Origin: Phycisphaerae bacterium
GTDB taxonomy: Bacteria > Planctomycetota > Phycisphaerae > Phycisphaerales > SM1A02
DNA length: 8,317 bases
Assembly (NCBI GenBank): GCA_002591705.1
Contig: PAAB01000050.1
Coordinates: 1-8,317 of the forward strand
Direction: 5' to 3'
Each line of letters begins with the position of its first letter. Within the stretch, counting starts at the first letter, position 1. A model generated the notes under the pieces. That model was given only the letters and a program-made list of their open reading frames with translations. It did no database searches and had not been told where the DNA came from. The position numbers were made by a program, and so were the translations under genes. This document shows positions 6,367-8,317 of this stretch, in pieces.

Positions 6367-7539
6367 ATGCCGCTGCACGAACGCAACTGGTACCGGATCC
6401 TTTCGTCCGTCCTCGCCATGCTGGCGGGCATCGGACTCGTGCGTTATTCCTACTCCCCGCTCATTCCAGCGATGCTCGACCAGCATTGGATCAGCGCATC
6501 CGAGGCCGGATACATCGGCACCCTCAACTTCGTCGGCAACCTCGTTGGTGCCATCTTCTGCGCGGCCCTGGCCAGACGGTGGTCCGCAGGACGGGTCTGC
6601 CGATGGTCGATGCTCATCGGCCTGGTCAGCGTGCTGGGATCGGGCTTCGACCTTGGATTCGTCTGGCTGTGCGGATGCCGGTTCCTCGCCGGACTCACCG
6701 CCGCAGGAACGATGATCCTGGCTCCCGTCATCGCGGTCTCGGGAATCCGCCGCGCACTCCGCAGTACGGTGATCGGCACGGTCTTCGTCGGCGCGGGAGC
6801 CGGAGTCATCGGAATGAGCCTCCTGCTGCCGTTCTTCATCGCCGGCGGACCGGCGGGGGGGTGGTGGTTCACGGCCGCACTGGTTATGGCGTGCATCATC
6901 CTCTCGTGGGCGGGCCTGTCCCCCCTGGTCCCCACGGATCACCCCGAAACGAACGAACCACCGCATGCCTTCTCCCGCTGGACGATGTGGACCTTCTTCG
7001 TCGCGTACCTCCTGGCCGCGGTGGGGATCGTTCCCCATTCGATCTACCTGTCGGCCTACGTCCACCAGGCCCTGGAGCAGCCTGTCGCCTTCAGCACCAT
7101 GGTCTACGCGATCTACGGCGGCGGCGTGCTCGTCGGTGGACCGGTCTTCGGTTGGCTGGCCCGTGTCGTCGGATCGCGATGGGCCCTCATCACATCGGTT
7201 CTCTGCGGTCTCGCGGCCGTCGGGCTGGTGCTTTCCACCGCGTCCCTGTGGTTCGTCGTCGCCTCCGGAGCACTGCTGGGTGCGGGTCAGATGGGAATCG
7301 CCGCCGGCACGACGCACTACGCATTGCAGCTCGTGGGCCCCGCCCGCCATACGGCATGGTGGGGCCGGCTCACCATCGGCTTCAACATCGGACAGGCCGC
7401 CGGCGCATTGGGAATGGGCGCCATGCTTCACGCCAAACTCGGATACCTTGCCGGCTTCTGGATGGGAGCGGGCTCGTTCGCAGCATCGGCCATCCTGCTC
7501 TTCTTCGTACGACCATCCAACGAAGGACGGACCCCATGA
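6367..7539 (+). CDS. MFS transporter, YbfB/YjiJ-like, embedded in the kynurenine operon
   Basis: The product is a 390-residue polytopic inner-membrane protein with about 12 hydrophobic segments and no signal peptide, the size and pattern of the major facilitator superfamily. The N-terminus (GIGLVRYSYSPLIPAML, residues 19-35) resembles the YbfB/YjiJ group, whose substrates are mostly unknown. A degenerate loop 2-3 motif is seen around ALARRWSAGRV, and its second-half equivalent near VFGWLARVVGSRWA. The central loop (PTDHPETNEPPHAFSR, near residue 190) links the two six-helix bundles. It lies 6 nt after kynA and overlaps kynB by 4 bp (ATGA), so it is co-translated with pathway enzymes. This suggests uptake of tryptophan or kynurenine, or export of an aromatic intermediate; which one cannot be told from sequence. 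No clear Shine-Dalgarno precedes the ATG, so translation may depend on coupling to kynA. Confidence 0.85.
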   Translation: MPLHERNWYRILSSVLAMLAGIGLVRYSYSPLIPAMLDQHWISASEAGYIGTLNFVGNLVGAIFCAALARRWSAGRVCRWSMLIGLVSVLGSGFDLGFVWLCGCRFLAGLTAAGTMILAPVIAVSGIRRALRSTVIGTVFVGAGAGVIGMSLLLPFFIAGGPAGGWWFTAALVMACIILSWAGLSPLVPTDHPETNEPPHAFSRWTMWTFFVAYLLAAVGIVPHSIYLSAYVHQALEQPVAFSTMVYAIYGGGVLVGGPVFGWLARVVGSRWALITSVLCGLAAVGLVLSTASLWFVVASGALLGAGQMGIAAGTTHYALQLVGPARHTAWWGRLTIGFNIGQAAGALGMGAMLHAKLGYLAGFWMGAGSFAASAILLFFVRPSNEGRTP

Positions 7540-8180
7540 CCCTGATCGACATCACCCACGAGATTCATGCCGGACGCACCAGCGTCTGGCCGGGCGACAC
7601 GCCACCCTCGCGGGAGTTCCTCATGCAGATCGGGGACGGCGACTCCGTCACGCTCTCCACCCTGCGAAGCACCGTCCATCTGGGCACCCACGCCGACGGC
7701 CCGTGCCACTACGCGGTCGATGGCGAAGGAATCGATGCCATGCCGCTCGACCACTACATCGGAGCATGCCGGGTCGTACGGGTGGATGTCCCGCCGCGAT
7801 CTCGGGTCACGGTCGAGGATCTGGGCGATGCTCCGATCGACTGCCCCCGGATCCTCATCGACACCGGCACCTTCCGAACCCTCGACGACTTCAACGAGGA
7901 CTTCGCCGCCCTGTGCCCCGGACTCGTCGATCACCTCGCCGCACGAGGGGTCGTCACGATCGGCCTGGACAGCCCCAGTGTCGACATCATCGACGACGCC
8001 GACATCCAGTCCCACGGTCGCTGCCGGACGCACGGCATGGCGATTCTCGAAACCCTCCGCCTCGCCGACGTCACTCCGGGCCGATACGAGCTGCTGGCCC
8101 AGCCGCTTCGCCTGGCCGCCTTCGACGCATCACCGGTCCGCGCCGTCCTTCGTACGATCCAGACCCCCGAATCGGAATAA
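7536..8180 (+). CDS. kynB: Kynurenine formamidase (KynB type, cyclase family)
   Basis: This binuclear zinc hydrolase removes formate from N-formylkynurenine to give kynurenine. The protein is 214 residues, matching the usual length of about 210 for bacterial KynB. The metal motif HLGTHADGPCH supplies H48, H52 and D54, with H58 as the expected acid/base. H160 (QSHGRC) and E172 (AILETL) complete the zinc sites. W18, in the family's TSVWPGD start motif, is expected at the substrate pocket. All positions agree with characterised KynB enzymes as I remember them. The ATG at 7536 overlaps the transporter stop (ATGA), with AAGGA 8 nt upstream (7523-7527). It is the last gene of the operon although it acts second. 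The cyclase superfamily includes isatin hydrolases and other amidases, but the operon context makes formamidase by far the best call. Confidence 0.93.
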   Translation: MTLIDITHEIHAGRTSVWPGDTPPSREFLMQIGDGDSVTLSTLRSTVHLGTHADGPCHYAVDGEGIDAMPLDHYIGACRVVRVDVPPRSRVTVEDLGDAPIDCPRILIDTGTFRTLDDFNEDFAALCPGLVDHLAARGVVTIGLDSPSVDIIDDADIQSHGRCRTHGMAILETLRLADVTPGRYELLAQPLRLAAFDASPVRAVLRTIQTPESE

Positions 8181-8317
8181 TCGGAACACATTTGGGCTCA
8201 TTGGGATTTTTCCTCGGGACGTGGGCAATCCACACGTAGGATGAAATCACGATGAGAGGTCCCTGCCCCCAGCAAGGAGCAGCCTGCAGCCTGGTCCGAA
8301 CGGCCCCGGTGCTCTTC
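8181..8317 (+). other. Downstream region with a possible start of a further reading frame
   Basis: No intrinsic terminator with a T-run is visible after kynB. A frame opens at ATG 8252-8254 and stays open for 22 codons to the window edge, preceded by AGGA at 8238-8241, 10 nt upstream. A five-codon frame (ATG 8241 to TGA) overlaps its start. The 22 residues match nothing I recognise, and another frame is also open, so coding is unproven. Confidence 0.2.
8219..8237. repeat. Imperfect hairpin downstream of kynB
   Basis: ACGTGGG (8219-8225) pairs with CCACACGT (8230-8237), giving a 7-bp stem with one bulged A (8232) and a CAAT loop. It is not followed by a T-run on either strand, so a terminator role is doubtful. 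It lies just before the possible ATG at 8252 and could be an operator or leader structure. Confidence 0.3.

Noticed and set aside
5503..7431. 642-residue minus-strand open frame opposite kynA and the transporter
   Set aside because: It is low in hydrophobic residues and very rich in Glu, Asp, Arg and Gly, as expected for the antisense of GC-rich genes, and the opposite strand has clear family matches with conserved residues.
5916..7535. Long in-frame extension upstream of the kynB start
   Set aside because: The translated extension is Arg/Pro-rich shadow sequence over kynA and the transporter; homology to KynB begins exactly at the ATG at 7536.
1..8317. tRNA or rRNA genes, CRISPR arrays, insertion sequences, phage or toxin-antitoxin genes
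   Set aside because: No cloverleaf-like sequence, spaced repeats, terminal inverted repeats or transposase motifs were seen; nearly all of the window is explained by metabolic genes of uniform composition.

Overview
The window is GC-rich, densely coded DNA with long overlapping genes, consistent with an aerobic bacterium. The lineage cannot be fixed from sequence alone. A planctomycete or a high-GC proteobacterium would both fit, but this is a guess.

Layout. Positions 1-1066 (minus strand) hold the first 355 residues of a nucleotide-sugar dehydrogenase that runs off the left edge. A 226-bp divergent intergenic region (1067-1292) holds several inverted repeats, including a perfect 12-bp palindrome, and is the likely control region for both sides. 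From 1293 to 8180 (plus strand) seven genes are packed head to tail. They are 3-hydroxyanthranilate 3,4-dioxygenase, aminocarboxymuconate-semialdehyde decarboxylase (ACMSD), kynureninase, kynurenine 3-monooxygenase, tryptophan 2,3-dioxygenase, an MFS transporter resembling the YbfB/YjiJ group, and a KynB-type kynurenine formamidase. Four of the six junctions are 4-bp stop/start overlaps (GTGA or ATGA) and the other two are gaps of 19 and 6 nt, so this is almost certainly one transcription unit. The last 137 bp hold no gene I can identify, only a small imperfect hairpin and a possible start of a further reading frame.

How the genes work together. Tryptophan is opened by KynA to N-formylkynurenine, deformylated by KynB to kynurenine, hydroxylated by KMO to 3-hydroxykynurenine, and cleaved by KynU to 3-hydroxyanthranilate plus alanine. 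HaaO then opens the ring to 2-amino-3-carboxymuconate semialdehyde (ACMS), and ACMSD decarboxylates that to 2-aminomuconate semialdehyde. Having ACMSD in the operon diverts ACMS away from spontaneous closure to quinolinate (the NAD precursor), so the cluster reads as catabolic rather than purely NAD-biosynthetic. The enzymes after 2-aminomuconate semialdehyde are not in the window. Every catalytic or metal-binding residue I checked is present, so all six enzymes look functional.

The enzymology is known. The less ordinary points are the transporter embedded between kynA and kynB, a C-terminal hydrophobic tail on KMO like that of the mitochondrial enzyme, the palindrome cluster before haaO, and an unusual active-site motif in the divergent sugar dehydrogenase. 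I did not find a wholly undescribed system.
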